This document shows positions 46,176 to 58,599 of a DNA stretch of 64,000 nt, piece by piece. The notes below the pieces were generated by a model. The model had not been told where the DNA came from and made no database searches. It worked only from the letters and a program-made list of their open reading frames with translations. Location of the stretch: positions 217,157,673 to 217,221,672 of the forward strand of contig NC_134568.1 of NCBI RefSeq assembly GCF_050947875.1, read 5' to 3'. Made by a program: the position numbers and the translations under genes. Each line of letters starts with the position of its first letter. Within the stretch, counting starts at the first letter, position 1. This DNA comes from Dermacentor variabilis. Its lineage: Eukaryota > Arthropoda > Arachnida > Ixodida > Ixodidae.

Positions 46176-49003
46176 GCATGCCTAGGTTACTGCAGAAAAT
46201 AGCGTGTCTTTATCTCCATAACCACCCCGTCTCTCACCTGGACTCTCCCATCGCAAAACAAAGTTGCTGTGTTCCAAATGGCTGGGCGTCACATATACAA
46301 TTTTCTAGGAAAGGCCAGTAGCACGGCGGGCAATTTTCGGTGGGTGACGAGACATTATATAGAACACCTTCTCTGCCATATCCACACTCAGTGCTCTGCT
46401 TCGTGAGCTACTATTAGCCGCTACGACGATGTACGAAATGAAAGAAACCTAGCTGGGCTGGTCGCGCGCAGCTCTTTTTGGATTCGTGATGCGTCGGTTT
46501 AAAATAATAATATTTCTTATCTAAGCCTAAATGACAGCGATATAGGCGAGGTGAGTTACGGTAGCTAGTTGGCTTGGACTAACGACGCTCTTCAAGCAGC
46601 ACTTTCGTCTTATGCGTGTTTGCGAACGGGAATGAAAGACAGGAGGGTAACACGCCTTCCTGAAATGAAACATTCGGAATGACCCTTTCTTTGGCGGTTG
46701 GACATATGTCGAGGGTGCCCAATACGAACAATCTGCAAGTCTGTATTACCTTGCAAAGGGGAACTCAGATGAAACGCTGTCAAACAGATAGGCTTTTAAT
46801 TATCGTAAGTAGATCTTTATTGGAATTCTTTACCATGAAGTGAAAGCCGACTAATAAGCATTTAAATTTTCTTTGTTAATAAAACATCCTGTTAGTAAAA
46901 GGTTGCTGTGCTTTACAGCCCCCTAAATTAAAACGTAAGTTATGGAAAATAAATTGGTGTGGTTAATGTGTAAACGCATACGCAAGAAAAGGCCTAGTCA
47001 ATTTCCTAGTATTCTCTCAATGAAGATGGAGCACCTCTATACTCTCACGTTGTAGTGATGTGAAGAACAAAACACTTCCAAAAGAGTCAGTCACGAATGT
47101 TACTCATTATAAGATGAGCTTGCGCTGGAAAAGAAAATAACACTCAAAGATACCGATGGGTGCGCGCAAAGTGCTTCCTCTGATTCCGATCTACGGATCA
47201 AGGCGTCGGTTCGTCAGATTGGAATGCTCGTACATCGCAGCGCAATCTCGGGTCGGCAAATGTGATGGAGAATGTACGCCAGTATTCGCTTCACGCGCGC
47301 AATCTGATAAGATAGCGCTCTTTCGCTATTGAATCCGTGCCAAGATACTGGATATTAGAAACACATGCAGGCGCATCTTGAGCTAACTGATAACTTTGGA
47401 ACTGTGGTTAGACGCTAAACCCCCCCCCCCCCCCCCTTAAAAGAAGGAATACAGTTGCTTTCAATATTAGCTGAAACATAGTGCTGGTGGTATAAAAAGG
47501 GCCCACAACACTGCACAGCGGCGCCGATTGACATATAGGAAATTCAAGAGCGAACCACTTTACAATTACTGGTATTTATCAAACCAGCATATCGTGGTTT
47601 AATGTAGCCCTGTATTCCAGGGGCCAGTTCCAACAAGGGTACTGTGTCGGAGTTCATATTTCATGTCAGCATTATTTGTCACAAAATCAAAGCATTTTTT
47701 CTTTAGATATTAACATTAGACAGCCAAAATACATGCAGCGAAACCATCACCTTGATATTTCAGTACTTTTCGTTCTAACGTACATATCCGTGCTGATCCA
47801 TATGTTACAAAGTGCTGAAAATGTACCCAATGCTTTCCTCCAGGAAGCTGTTTTTATTCCTTATGATGCCAGGAAACCGAGTCTGATGCCACCAACGCTC
47901 AGAAACCTAGTCGGGAGCGCGCACAATGTTCTCGCACACCTTGTGGGATGTACCGTAGCGCTGAGGTGCTTCTTGTATAATGTATGAGAATCGGTTGTAA
48001 AGACAGACGTGCAAGGTTGGGTCATGTGCTTAAGCTCATGAAGATGATTTGTGCCAAGATAACCTGTCCAAACTTTCACACTTACTTTATAAGAAGTCTA
48101 CAGCACTATCAATATGCCGGCTGCTTTTAACTGCACAAAACAAAACCATTCGAACGATGCAAACAATGTTAACATCATTTTATCATTCAAGTGTTCAGAT
48201 TGGTAACCTCTAGATGCGGAGTAAGTTGAGAAGTTGTTTGCGTAATTAACAAAGCTACGTAATTAAATTTTCAGTAAGGGTTTTTACGTGGTTAAAGAAA
48301 ATGAGCAGTTTGGAGCCCGTCCTCGAGATTAAGCAGCCAAACGAACAAATTTCGACTAAATATGCTTCTGTAAGAGCAATGCGAACAAAAATTTTCCAAG
48401 TAAACACTCTTGGAAGACGTAACTGACGCAGAAAAAGAACACCTGTGAAGTCAAAGAAAGAACAGCACTTCACGACGGGACACACACAGGGGGAACCACA
48501 CACAAACTGCGCTAACATTAAGTGCTGTTCTTAATGTGATAATGAAGCAACTAGCCCGTCAGTCTTTCCTTCCAAACCTGTAAAGTCAACCTGAACACAT
48601 CTAGCCTTTTGTGGTGCTGTCATCAATAGTATGGCCCCGTGAACATGTTCCCCATGGTCACATAGTTGCGTTCCATTTTTATTCACGCTGCTTTCTCGAA
48701 GGCAAGCATTTTAAAGTTTTAGTGTCAATACGGCAGTGAACGTGTGCCGCCGAAAGCTTGCTTGGTCGCAGAAGCGATGCATGACGGAATGATGGTGCAG
48801 ATTTAGCGTGTCGTCGGCATCAAGACAGTGCACTGCCGCCGAGGGAAGGAAGATAACGAAAGGGAACAGCTTGGTAGCTGCTCAGGAAGCCGTGCCGATG
48901 GTGGCGGTGCCATCATGACAAAATCTGAGGCGGCGATATTGACGGCTGAGGCGATTTTTTTTCTTTTATTCTTTTATTACTTTTTTTACAACGAAGTCGT
49001 TAA
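46176..49003. other. unassigned DNA with poly(C) at about 47419-47436 and a small inverted repeat at 48458-48532
   Basis: The inverted repeat has perfect 13-bp arms (AAGAACAGCACTT and AAGTGCTGTTCTT) around about 49 bp containing GGACACACACAG. The frame at 47676-47987 has no recognised domain. Nothing else is supported. Confidence 0.4.
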
Positions 49004-49724
49004 GAGTATGCTTTAACTCGGGCCCAATTCCGACGTGGCCTATTCACATAAATGTAAAACGCCGAAACGATTTTCTGAGATAACCCCTGGGTCGATTTTA
49101 ATAAATTTTGCTGGATTCGGGAGAGAAAGGTAGATTCTAGTGACTATTAGAAGCGCAAATTTCTATTTAGGGCTTGAATTCTGGTAAAAGATTTTCAAAA
49201 ATTCAAAAGTGCGAAAAATACAGAAGCACGAAGTTTACAAATTAATAACTCCGCATCAAGAACTGATATCGCGGTTATGTAAACAGAATCCTTTAGACAA
49301 TTCAAAGCGGACAAATCCAATATGCCGATTTATATCTTACGTGAAGTCGTTACGTTGTGAACAAGGGTTGTGGAAAAGCTGCATTTCCACATTACTAAAT
49401 TATTTTAGATTCGTGCGTATTATATCAATTTTGTCCGCTTTAGATGTGCTGTTAGATGCAATGTACAGAATTGTGATATCAGTTTTGATTGCCGAAAGAC
49501 AGAGTTGTAAAGTTGGTTTCGTTTTCTGAAAATTTTTGATTTTTGCCAATTTTGAATAAACAAATGATGACCCAAATAAAAGATTTTAAACCAACAGTCA
49601 CTAGATTTTAAGTATTTCTTTCAAGTGCAACAAACCTTGTAAAATTTGATGCAGTGGTTGTGGAGAAAAACGAGTTCTCCTTTTACATGTATTTATACAG
49701 GACCACCAGAGCTAAAGGTTCCTC
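49004..49724. mobile_element. TTAA-flanked foldback MITE, copy 1
   Basis: 721 bp between TTAA at 49000-49003 and TTAA at 49725-49728. The ends are inverted repeats (GAGTATGCTTTAACTCG against GAGGAACCTTTAGCTC). Interior motifs also occur in inverted order along its whole length, so the element can fold on itself. No transposase frame. Copy 2 is at 54462-55185. Confidence 0.85.
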
Positions 49725-49759
49725 TTAAGGGCTACTTTCCCCACTATCGCGTCCGCGTA

Positions 49760-49994
49760 TAGAGCAAAATCCCGAAGATAGCATAATACCGGCCTGACCC
49801 GCAGCAGAGGTGCAGCAAACGTTCAGCTCTCCCCATACGTGGGCTGATCCCGAATGTAACGCCATGCCAGGCCGACCAGCGGCGGAGGTGAAGCAGGCAT
49901 TAAGCACTCCCCATACGTGGGCCGATCCCGAAGACAGTGCAACGCGGTGCCGACATACGGCGGAGGTGCAGTTCGCCATTAAGGGGCCCACATA
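49760..49994 (+). repeat. three 78-bp tandem units, 26 codons each
   Basis: The ATCCCGAA core recurs at 49769, 49847 and 49925, exactly 78 bp apart. Units contain CCCCATACGTGGGC and GGCGGAGGTG. The plus frame across the last two units repeats HTWADPE...AAEV with drift. It lies between the MITE and an RT-containing LINE fragment and may be part of that LINE. Confidence 0.8.
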
Positions 49995-50046
49995 CACAGC
50001 TTTGCGGGTCGTATTTCTTGAGAGAGTGGGAGGGCACTGAGATTTT

Positions 50047-50828
50047 TTACTTATCAAACATCAGGTCATCGACGGCGAAACTAGGGACACCAAAGCCGTC
50101 CTCGGGCTCCACCTAGAAAGCGCCTTCGACAAAGTTACGCACTCTGCCATCCTCGCGCAGGTATCGCATCTAAACCTAGGCGAGAGGTCGTACGAATATT
50201 TCAAAGGCATCCTCACCGGCAGATGGCGGAGCTCAGACTCGGCGACCTGAAGACGGACGAGAAGACATTAGGGAGCCAGGGCACTTCCCAAGGCTCCGTC
50301 ATCTCACCCATGCTATTTATTCTTGCTATGATTCAAGTTGCCAAAAGACTACGCCAGCTTGAAGGACTGAAGCACACGATATACGCGGACGACATTACGC
50401 TGTGGGTGGACGGGGGCAGTGATGCCCGCACAAAATCCACGCCACAGACGGCAGTCGACACGATCGAAGAAAGCTTGGAAGGTACGGGACTGCGTTGCTC
50501 CCCAAGTAAGTTGGAGCTCCTGCTTTACCAACCGATCAAAACGCACAGAATCAAGAAGCAAAGGAAGCACGAAAAGATCAAGATCCGCACCAGGGATGGT
50601 AACACAATACCGACGGTCAGCAAGATCCGAGTCCTGGGCATGACGATCGAAGCGCTCGGCAGGAACGGAGACACCATCACCCTCACCATGGGTGAGGCGT
50701 CCAATGCCAGCAGACTGCTCAAGCGCGTTACCACCAAGAAGGGAGTCATGAAGGAGGAAAACTTCATCAGGCTTATACACTCCTTCGTGCTCTGCCAGTG
50801 TACGTGGCAGCCTTCCACAAGTGGGTGA
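50047..50828 (+). pseudogene. reverse transcriptase fragment of an I-type-like LINE
   Basis: Frames carry LESAFDKVTHSAILAQ (RT motif A region) from about 50115. A one-base shift follows near 50222, then SQGTSQGSVISPMLF (motif B) and TIYADDITLWV (catalytic YADD) within 50223-50828. The start of the LINE, including any endonuclease, is missing. The RNase H part follows at 51090. Broken by frameshift and downstream stops. Confidence 0.8.
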
Positions 50829-51089
50829 AAAGACATCCTAATCCGGAGGGCTTACAAGACACCCCTCGGTCTACTTGAAACTACCAACATGAAACGTCTC
50901 CTCCAGCTGGGCATACACAACACGCTCGACGAGGTCATCGAAGCGCAAAGAACCGCTCAGTTGGAAAGATTGTCATCAACAAAGGCCGGCAGAAAGATCC
51001 TGTGCAGTCTAGGCATCGGTTATCATGAACAGCAGGGACCAAAATGCCCCGTCCCCGACCACGTACGATGAAACGCGCAGGTTGACCCC

Positions 51090-52072
51090 TTGCCGAAGAG
51101 CATGCATCCGGAATTCAACGAAGGCAGAAGACGCGCTATAGCCAAGGCACTAACGGACCTGCACGCGGAAGACACCGGTGCCAGATACGTGGATACAGCC
51201 GAATATGCCGGCCGCAACTGCTTCGTGATCGCGGTGGTCGACTCCGTGCGGGCGACTGCCAGCACATCGAGCAAGCAAGTGGAGGAAGCAGAAGAAATAG
51301 CCATCGCCCTGGCCATCGTAACCCGAGAATGCCACATGATCCTCAGCGACTCCAGACAGGCGGTGAGGAACTACGCCAATGGAAGAATTGCCCCAACGTC
51401 GGCACGCGTCCTGCTCCGACAGGCATACCGCGACAAGAGGACTCGAATCAAGTGGTTCCCGGAGCACGCAGGACAAGCGTCGGAGAAGCATGCCAATCGC
51501 AACGAAACGGCACACGCCCGAGCGCGAGGATTAACCGACCGCCCCCAAGGCAATGGCTGCCCGCTGTGTTTCAGCGCCAAAGACCGGATGACCACCTATA
51601 ACGAACTGACCAAGGCTTTCGGCTGCCCCGTAGACTTCTCCCGCCGCCCTGCAAAGGGCTCAGCAGGTCGCAGGCCGTGCTGTTCAGGTAACTACAAACG
51701 AGAACACTTCCAAGCCCGGCGCTATTGCATAGGATGTAACCAGAATCGCACCACCATGACAAGTGCAGAGCGTGCTGCAGGGAGAAGGCCACATTCGAGC
51801 ACATGCTATGGGATTGCTCCAAACATCCAAGCCAAGCTAACTCAGGACATATACCGCCGCAGCTTGAGGAAGCAACGTGGAGCGAAGACCAAGAAATACA
51901 ACTACAGGCCGTCGAGCAGGTCATCGAGGCGATGGCTAGGCAGGAGCCTGGTGAGCCGGCAACGGCGAGCGGGGATCCTCGCAGAGCACCCGCTGTAAGA
52001 GTCGGCAGTCGTAGCCGTAGGGAGGACCTTGTGGCGACAGGACTAGGCGAGCAGGATTTATTTACATATTAA
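51090..52072 (+). pseudogene. RNase H and C-terminal finger of the same LINE
   Basis: The frame from 51090 contains YVDTAEYAGRNCFVIAVVD, AEEIAIALAIV, LSDSRQAVRNY, WFPEHAG and NETAHARARGLT. This is the RNase H pattern found in I-type LINEs. It then shifts frame; the C-terminal finger CRACREKATFEHMLWDC is encoded at about 51768-51818 and a tail to the stop at 52070-52072. A 3' UTR with CTCAATAAACG at about 52607-52617 probably belongs to it. Confidence 0.75.
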
Positions 52073-52849
52073 CATTTTAAGGAAGATACATTGGCAGTTT
52101 AGCGCGACTCCCATATGGAGCCCGCAAGGCTATCATACAGCAAACAGCTTACGAGCACACAGCTCACTAGTACAATTCTAGCATGACAACGAGCACTCAG
52201 CTCCCGACGACGAGCACGTTCTAGCAGCCGGTAAACGCTGCTTATAAGCTCTCCGCTCGACGTCATAGTTCGATGTCCCCGTGGACCAGCCCTTCTGGCG
52301 GAGGGCTCACAAACACGTGCCGCACACACGCACAGGGGAAAATGGTCCGGAGCCGACGTCAGAGGGCTTCGTAGAACTCTGCTTTGTCTCGGGTGGCGCA
52401 GCCGAGTACCACATTCCTGAGCTGACCGCGCGCCACGTGGCTGCCGGTCATCCGCAGTTCTCTGAAGTGCGCCCTGTCTGGTGGGATTGGAACAGGTGCT
52501 GCGGGCTGAAAGCTGGCACGTTGCCACCCCGTACGGCCATTCCTAACACCACCACGATGACGACGTAGGTCACGTCCGAAGCGCGCCTTCGCGCTTTACT
52601 GCAGGCTCAATAAACGTTTTCCCAATCTAATCCAATTACTTATCCGCGTTTGTCCTGCATGCGTGTGCAATAGAAACAAGAAGCAGGTATGCATAGAAAA
52701 TCTGAGGTGGCGCCGGCGGGTCGTAGCGCAGAAGTTAGCATGCCCAGCCCCTCCAGGTACTTACATCTGCATTGACATGGGTTCGTGGTAGTGATAGCGA
52801 CCACAGCTCTACTTTTTCTGCGCGCGATAGCCATTGTGGCAGCACGCGC
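52073..52849. other. probable LINE 3' UTR to about 52625, then unassigned
   Basis: Contains the AATAAA near 52609. From about 52626 to the RTE start nothing is recognised. Confidence 0.4.
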
Positions 52850-55380
52850 AGAACTGGCAGAACTTTCGAAGTTAATCAACAAGCGTAAGACAGCTGACAT
52901 AAGGAAATATAATATGGATAGAATTGAACATGCTCTCAGGAACGGAAGAAGCCTAAAAATAGTAAAGAAACTAGGAATTGGCAAGAATCAGATGTATGCG
53001 TTAAGAGACAAAGCCGGCAATATCATTACTAATATGGATGAGATAGTTCAAGTGGCTGAGGAGTTCTATAGAGATTTATACAGTACCAGTGGCACCCACG
53101 ACGATAATGGAAGAGAAAATAGTCTAGACGAATTCGAAATCCCAAAGGTAATGCCGGAAGAAGTAAAGAAAGCCTTGGGAGATATGCAAAGGGGGAAGGC
53201 AGCTGGGGAGGACCAGGTAACAGCAGATTTGTTAAAGGATGGTGGACAGATTGTTCTAGAGAAACTGGCCACCCTGTATACGCAATGCCTCATGACCTCG
53301 AGCGTACCGGAATCTTGGAAGAACGCTAACATAATCCTAATCCATAAGAAAGCGGACGCCAAAGACTTGAAAAATTATAGACCGATCAGCTTACTGTCCG
53401 TTGCGTACAAACTATTTACTAAGGTAATTGCATATAGAATCAGGAGCACCTTAGACTTCTGTCAAGAAAGGACCAGGCAGGATTCCGTAACGGCCACTCA
53501 ACAATAGATCATATTCACACTATCAATCAGGTGATAGAGAAATGTGCGGAATATAACCAACCCTTATATATAGCTTTCATTGATTACGAGAAAGCGTTTG
53601 ATTCTGTCGAAACCTCAGCAGTCATGGAGGCATTACGGAATCAGGGTGTAGACGAGCCGTATGTAAAAATACTGAAAGATATCTATAGCGGCTCCACAGC
53701 CACCATAGTCCTCCATAAAGCAAGCAACAAAATCCCAATAAAGAAAGGCGTCAGGCAGGGAGATACGATATCTCCAATGCTATTCACAGCGTGTTTACAG
53801 GAGGTATTCAGAGACCTGGATTGGGAAGAATTGGGGATAAAGGTTAATGGAGAATACCTTAGTAACTTGCGATTCGCTGATGATATTGCCTTGCATAGTA
53901 ACTCAGGGGACCAATTGCAATGCATCCTCACTGACCTGGAGAGGCAAAGCAGAAGAGTGGGTCTAAAAATTAATTTGCAGAAAACTAAAGTAATGCTTAA
54001 CAGTCTCGGAAGAGAACAGCAATTTACAATAGGCCGCGAGGCACTGGAAGTCGTAAGGGAATACATCTACTTAGGGCAGGTAGTGACGGCGGATCCGGAT
54101 CATGAGACGGAAATAATCAGAAGAATAAGAATGGGCTGGGGTGCATTTGGCAGGCATTCTCAGATCATGAACAGCAGGTTGCCATTATCCCTCAAGAGAA
54201 AAGTATATAATAGCTGTGTCTTACCAGTACTCACCTACGGGGCAGAAACCTGGAGGCTTACGAAAAGGGTTCTACTCAAATTGAGGACGACGCAACGAGC
54301 TATGGAAAGAAGAATGATAGGTGTAACGTTAAGGGATAAGAAAAGAGCAGATTGGGTGAGGGAACAAACGCGAGTTAATGACATCTTAGTTGAAATCAAG
54401 AAAAAGAAATGGGCATGGGCAGGACATGTATTGAGGAGGGAAGATAACCGATGGTCATTAAGAGGAAGCTTTAGCTCGGGCCCAACTCCGACGCGGCCTA
54501 TTCAAATACATGTAAAACGCAAAAACGTTTTTATGAGATAACCCCTGGACCGATTTTGATGAAATTTGTTGCATTTGAAAGAAAAAGTTAAATTATAGTG
54601 ACTGTTGGAAGCGGAATTTCGATTTAAGGTTTGAATTTGTTTTAAACGATTTTCAAATATTTGACCGTTTGAAAAAAAATAGAAGCACGAAGTTTACAAA
54701 TTCATAGATCTGCATAAAGAATTTATATCGTGGTTCTGTAAACGGCATCCATTAGATCATTCAAAGCGGACAAATTCAATATGTAATTTTCCATCTTACG
54801 TGAATTTGTTACGTTGGTTACAACGGTTTTGCAAAAGTTGTATTTCCCTATGAATACATTTTTTATATTCATGTGCAACATATCGATTTTGTTCGCTTTG
54901 GATGTACTACTAGATGCCATTCACAGAATTGTATTATCATTTTTAGTGGTTGAGTTACGGAGTTGTAAACTTGATAGTTTCGTTTTTTGAAAAGTTTCGA
55001 TTTTCGCCAATTTTTAATAAAAAATTGACTACCTAACTCGAAAATTCGAAACCAACAGTCACTAGATTTTATGTCTTTCTTTTAAATGCAACAAACCTCG
55101 TCAAATTTGGTGCAGTGGTTGCCGAAAAAAACGAATTCTCCTTTTACATGTATTTAGATAGGAGCACTCGAGCTAAAGCTTCCTCTTAAGGGTTACGGAA
55201 TGGATACCAAGGGAAGGGAAGCGTAGCAGGGGGCGGCAGAAAGTTAGGTGGGCGGATGAGATTAAGAAGTTTGCAGGCACGGCATGGCCACAATTAGTAC
55301 ATGACCGGGGTTGTTGGAGAAGTATGGGTGAGACCTTTGCCCTGCAGTGGGCGTAGCCAGGCTGATGATGATTATGATGA
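52850..55380 (+). pseudogene. RTE-type LINE reverse transcriptase, copy 2 (interrupted by a MITE)
   Basis: Starts at the same base of the family as copy 1 (AGAACTGGCAGAAC) and covers the same RT part: KNYRPISLLSVAYK, AFIDYEKAFDSVE, VRQGDTISPMLF, the catalytic LRFADDIALHS near 53866-53898, and the C-terminal VLPVLTYGAETW. A frameshift lies near 53465-53490. The frame is cut at 54461 by the 724-bp MITE and resumes at 55186, ending at TAG 55354-55356 with a TGATGATGATTATGATGA tail. No endonuclease domain. It is better preserved than copy 1. Confidence 0.88.
54462..55185. mobile_element. TTAA-flanked foldback MITE, copy 2
   Basis: 724 bp between TTAA at 54458-54461 and 55186-55189. Perfect 17-bp terminal inverted repeats: GAGGAAGCTTTAGCTCG and CGAGCTAAAGCTTCCTC. 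The uninterrupted target is visible in RTE copy 1 at 13384-13387. Subterminal blocks (ACATGTAAAA, TTTGTTGCATTT, AGTGACTGTTGG, CAAAGCGGACAAA) recur in reverse order in the other half. TTAA duplication is typical of the piggyBac superfamily, but the family is not proven. Confidence 0.9.
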
Positions 55381-55419
55381 GCCATTGTGAAACTAAGGAT
55401 GTAGTTGGCATGCCCAGCC

Positions 55420-55446
55420 GTAACTGCTGCAAATTGCAGCAGTTAC
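55420..55446. repeat. 27-bp perfect palindrome
   Basis: GTAACTGCTGCAA, one central A, then TTGCAGCAGTTAC. It lies 40 bp after the RTE tail. Confidence 0.85.
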
Positions 55447-56737
55447 GAGTGGTGGAACCCCGCTGGGGCTGATAGTGAAGAAAGATTCCTTTCTCTGCGC
55501 ACTCTCGCGATGGTGAAGCTAAAATGAGGAGGAGGCCACCATAACAGAATGGATGGACCACCTGCGGATAGGACGAAGCACACCAAGTTTTTAGCACTTG
55601 GCCTGGAGTCAAGCGCTACAATGGCTAGTATGGCCTCACGGAGATGATAGACCGAACTGCTTCGCACTGCTAACACTGGACTGATACTAAGAAAATACTC
55701 CGTTCGCAGACACCACGCTACACTGAAATTAGCAAAACAAAATCAGTTTATAAACTGACAGTGTCAATTATCTGGTGTCCTTATTGTACGTGTGAATGGC
55801 ATAAAGTTCCTCGCAATGAAATGGTAGTATCTTTGTTTTTGCTGCAGTTGCACACAAACTTCGTTGAAGTGATCGGACAGCAATCTACCAGCAGGGAAGA
55901 CCAACCCGCAAATTAAAAATAATTGCTGGTTTCAGATCTTCCAATGTACTTTGCGCTCAGCTATTATCTGTAATATTTTTTTTTCTTTTTGTGCTCTTAT
56001 GAAGAGGAAAACTCCACAGTTCTACAATATCAACAACAGTACACAAAATAGACTGGCTTTGAAGCTGTGACCACGCACCGCACTTTTCTACATTCAGCAC
56101 ATGTAGTATTGGGGCAACGCGTTTGAGCAAAATGATTAGGTTTTCGGTGAAAGCGCTGTGACAGGCGGGAAGAAATCGTTGTCATGCCCGGTCTAAATAA
56201 TACCATCTGAAATCTTATTTACCTAACATATTTTTTGAGAAATCGCTATAACTCTTTATACGTTTGCTTCGTATGAGTTATGTACTAGCTTGCCTCGTCA
56301 ATCTCAAAAATGTATTGTCTTTGTGGGAAAGGCTTTCGTGAAAAACGGCCCAACATAACAGTAAAACATCCAGCATGGTTTCTATCCAGATGATTGACGA
56401 AATTCTGCACTGAGAACGTGTCGACTAGCGTGCGATTGAAAGGTTAATTATGATCGTTGTAAGCTTGTGTTGCGTCTAGCACGAGCGAGTAGTGTTAGCG
56501 ATGTCATTGGTGTGAAAATGGTCAGCTCGGTCTGCGATTTGTTTTTTGGATCTCCACATTGAACGTCGCAGTCGTCACGATGAGAGCACACCCATGACAT
56601 CATTAGCTCAGTTGGCTGGGAAGGCTCGAGTGGTAGCTCACCTTGAGGGATATAGGTAACAAGTATTGACGTACGTACTTTGCGATGATGAAAAATATGC
56701 AGAAACACCACTGGTGTTGTCTAACTATTCGTAAACA
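55447..56737. other. unassigned DNA
   Basis: Includes at about 56463-56525 an inverted relative of the block at 38846-38905. TAGCTCAGTTGGCTGGGAAG at about 56605 is A-box-like, but no B box follows. No gene. Confidence 0.35.
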
Positions 56738-56739
56738 GG

Positions 56740-57860
56740 CCCCCAAATTTCAATTGGCCCACCCCAAACAATAAGTAGGCCCACCCCCAAATTTCAAGTT
56801 GGCACACCCTCAAATTTAAATTGGCCCACCCTCAAGTTTAAAGTCGGCCACGCCCTATTTTCTTTTTGCCCAGCCTTAAACCTCAAGTTGGCTTAAACCA
56901 GAATTTCAATTGGGCCACCCCTAATTTTCAAGTTGGTCCACAGACGAATTTCCATAAATCGTCCTCCAAATTTCGAGCCGACGCATCCCAAAATTTAGGT
57001 TGGCCCACCCCCATATCGCCCCCAAATTCAGATTGGCCGACCCCGAGATTGCTCCCACATTTAGGTAGGATCACCCCCAAATATAGATTGGCCCGCCTCC
57101 ACGACACCACCAAATTTAGATTGGCCCACTCCAATACCACCCGAAAATCTAGGATGGCCCATCCCCATATCAGCCCCAAACTAACGCTGGCGCAACCCTC
57201 GATCACCTCAAATTTAGGATGGCCCACTGCAAATCGCCCACCAACTAAGGTTAGTCCACCCATATTTTACCCTCCAATTCAGCTTGGCCCAGCCGCGCAT
57301 CACCCCCATGGTTAGGTTAGCCCGACCCCATGTCAGCCCCAAATTTAGGTTGGCCCACCCCCATATCATCCCCAAATCCAGGTTCGCCCACCCCCATATC
57401 AGCCCCAAACTTAGCCTAGCCCAGCCCTCTATCACCTCAAATTTAGGATGGCCCACCGCAAATCACTCCCACATTTAGTTTAGCCCACCCCCGTATCACC
57501 CCCGATTCAGCTTCACCCAGCCCCATATCAGCCCCATGGTTAGGGTGGCCCACCCCCCATATTTCTCCCAAATTTAGGTTCTCCCACCCCCGTATCCTCT
57601 CCAAATCCAGGATGGCCCACCCCCCATATTCCCCCAAACTTAGGCTTACCCACCCCTATATCACCTCAAATTTAGGTTGAGCCACCCCCATATCAGCCTC
57701 ACATTCAGCTTGGCGCACTACCATTTCACCCCAAATTTAGGTTGGGCCACTCCCATATCACTACCACATTCAACTTGACCAGTCCCTGTATCACGGCCAA
57801 ATTTGTGCTGACGCCACTTCCAATTTCAAGTTGGCCACCACACCCCCTTTTATAAAGACC
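56740..57860. repeat. 33-bp minisatellite, about 33 units
   Basis: Units of the type TTAGGTTGGCCCACCCCCAT + ATCAGCCCCAAAT. The 33-bp period is exact where checked: 57312, 57345, 57378 and 57411. It is more degenerate at both ends. Because 33 is a multiple of three, frames stay open on both strands and yield 11-residue repeats (for example GWANLNLG on the minus strand). No start context or domain suggests a protein. Confidence 0.93.
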
Positions 57861-58599
57861 TATGTATTCATATGGGAAATGCGTCAAGTTTTTTGGCGTT
57901 ACAGACACGATTTCGCACGATTTTGCGACCAGATCACTGGGGCACTCACCAAAGAATGCTTCGCATTAAAAGCAACTGCACCGAACGAGTGACGCCATAT
58001 GTTGATCCTAAATACTGACGGCTAGCCAAGCTAGCTTCTCTGTAGAGCGACCGGGGCAGACACAGCACGGGACATTTATTCAAATTGTTTTTTTACGGCC
58101 ACACCTACGGATTCATACCACTTGGCTGTAGAGGACACATTACCAGTAGCTATTAATCCACACGCTGCACATCTCCTATTTGGTGCATTTCTTAATTGGA
58201 TGAATCTTTAGAAATAATTAACGTTCGGGCAGCGACTCAGCTTAGCAGACACTTTGTTCCGCACGAATGTTGCGTAGGAATGGCACTGGCCACCGGGTGG
58301 CATTGTGGCCCAGGTTGACCTCATTCGCTCGGAGTATTAAAGACATGGGAAAGTCGAAGAAAACGCACCTTCCAGAAGGACGCAATAAGAATGGCCATTT
58401 TGTTCTCCCAGGTGCCACGCTACAGAGCACGAAAGTTTTTTTTTTTTTTTTTTGCGTAGCACAAAGCTTTGCGCAAGCTTCTAGTTAGGATGTCCAATGA
58501 ATAAAACCTTCATAAATGCGATGACCTAACAAATGAACACGACATTGCTGTGTTTTAGGAAGGAAAAATAGAAAACATAATATTTCAAGAGAACGACTG
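57861..58599. other. unassigned DNA
   Basis: A T run at about 58436-58453; no gene recognised. Confidence 0.35.

Noticed and set aside
47676..47987. 103-codon plus frame as a gene
   Set aside because: A hydrophobic stretch is present, but there is no family resemblance and no supporting exon signals.
56740..57860. CRISPR-like regular array
   Set aside because: The units are contiguous and drift in sequence, with no unique spacers between them, in a eukaryotic transposon context. It is a minisatellite.
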